This document shows positions 6,347 through 6,348 of a stretch of 6,348 bases of DNA, piece by piece. The DNA lies in assembly GCA_900549045.1 (NCBI GenBank), contig URNE01000146.1, forward strand, positions 1 to 6,348, written 5' to 3'. The position numbers and the translations under genes are program-made. Source of the stretch: an uncultured bacterium (GTDB lineage: Bacteria > Verrucomicrobiota > Lentisphaeria > Victivallales > UBA1829). Each line of letters begins with the position of its first letter. Position 1 is the first letter of the stretch. Below the pieces are notes generated by a model that saw nothing but the letters and a program-made list of their open reading frames with translations, was not told the origin of the DNA and did not search any database.

Positions 6347-6348
6347 GA

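Larger units (their letters stand above)
5992..6348. other. Intergenic region without a supportable gene
   Basis: No open frame here has family character or a credible ribosome binding site. The left part (to about 6165) stays as GC-rich as the genes and contains several short stem-loops. The right part (from about 6240) is AT-rich with A and T tracts, a repeated 11-mer and a large imperfect palindrome. No strong intrinsic terminator with a GC-rich stem and T-run on the + strand lies right behind the rhamnosidase stop. The operon may therefore read through to about 6346, end Rho-dependently, or continue past the window. Confidence 0.7.

Noticed and set aside
1..6348. Mobile elements, CRISPR arrays, tRNA or rRNA genes
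   Set aside because: No transposase or integrase, regularly spaced repeats, tRNA-like fold or rRNA signature was seen on either strand.

Overview
The window looks like part of a carbohydrate-degradation locus from a GC-rich bacterium. It contains two large genes in tandem on the + strand, followed by a 3' intergenic tail. The organism cannot be fixed from the sequence alone. A very large secreted enzyme carrying CBM4/9-like and CBM9-like modules next to a GH78-type alpha-L-rhamnosidase, in GC-rich DNA with no SusC/SusD-type gene in view, fits the PVC group best, in particular gut Lentisphaerota (Victivallis-like). This is an inference of moderate confidence.

Layout. (1) Positions 1-3917 hold a gene whose start lies just left of the window. 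The frame is open from the first complete codon at 3, and the first residues look like the second half of a signal peptide. The protein appears to be exported and modular: an unassigned N-terminal beta-rich region, a CBM4/9-like carbohydrate-binding module, an Ig-like linker domain, a TIM-barrel-like domain with two plausible catalytic glutamates, C-terminal beta-sandwiches, and a terminal CBM9-like module. (2) Positions 3931-5991 hold a 686-residue GH78-type alpha-L-rhamnosidase with no export signal. It starts 13 bases after the first gene's stop, and its ribosome binding site overlaps that stop, so the two are almost certainly co-transcribed. (3) Positions 5992-6348 hold no supportable gene. 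The left part is GC-rich with several short stem-loops. The right part, from about 6240, turns AT-rich and carries an 11-bp direct repeat and a 43-bp imperfect palindrome with A8 and T8 ends. It probably contains the end of the transcription unit, the control region of an unseen neighbour, or both.

How the genes work together (inference): the exported enzyme would bind and cut a plant, algal or host polysaccharide outside the cytoplasm. The rhamnosidase would then remove terminal alpha-L-rhamnose from imported oligosaccharides in the cytoplasm. No transporter, regulator, rhamnose-catabolism gene, mobile element, CRISPR array, tRNA or rRNA is visible in the window.
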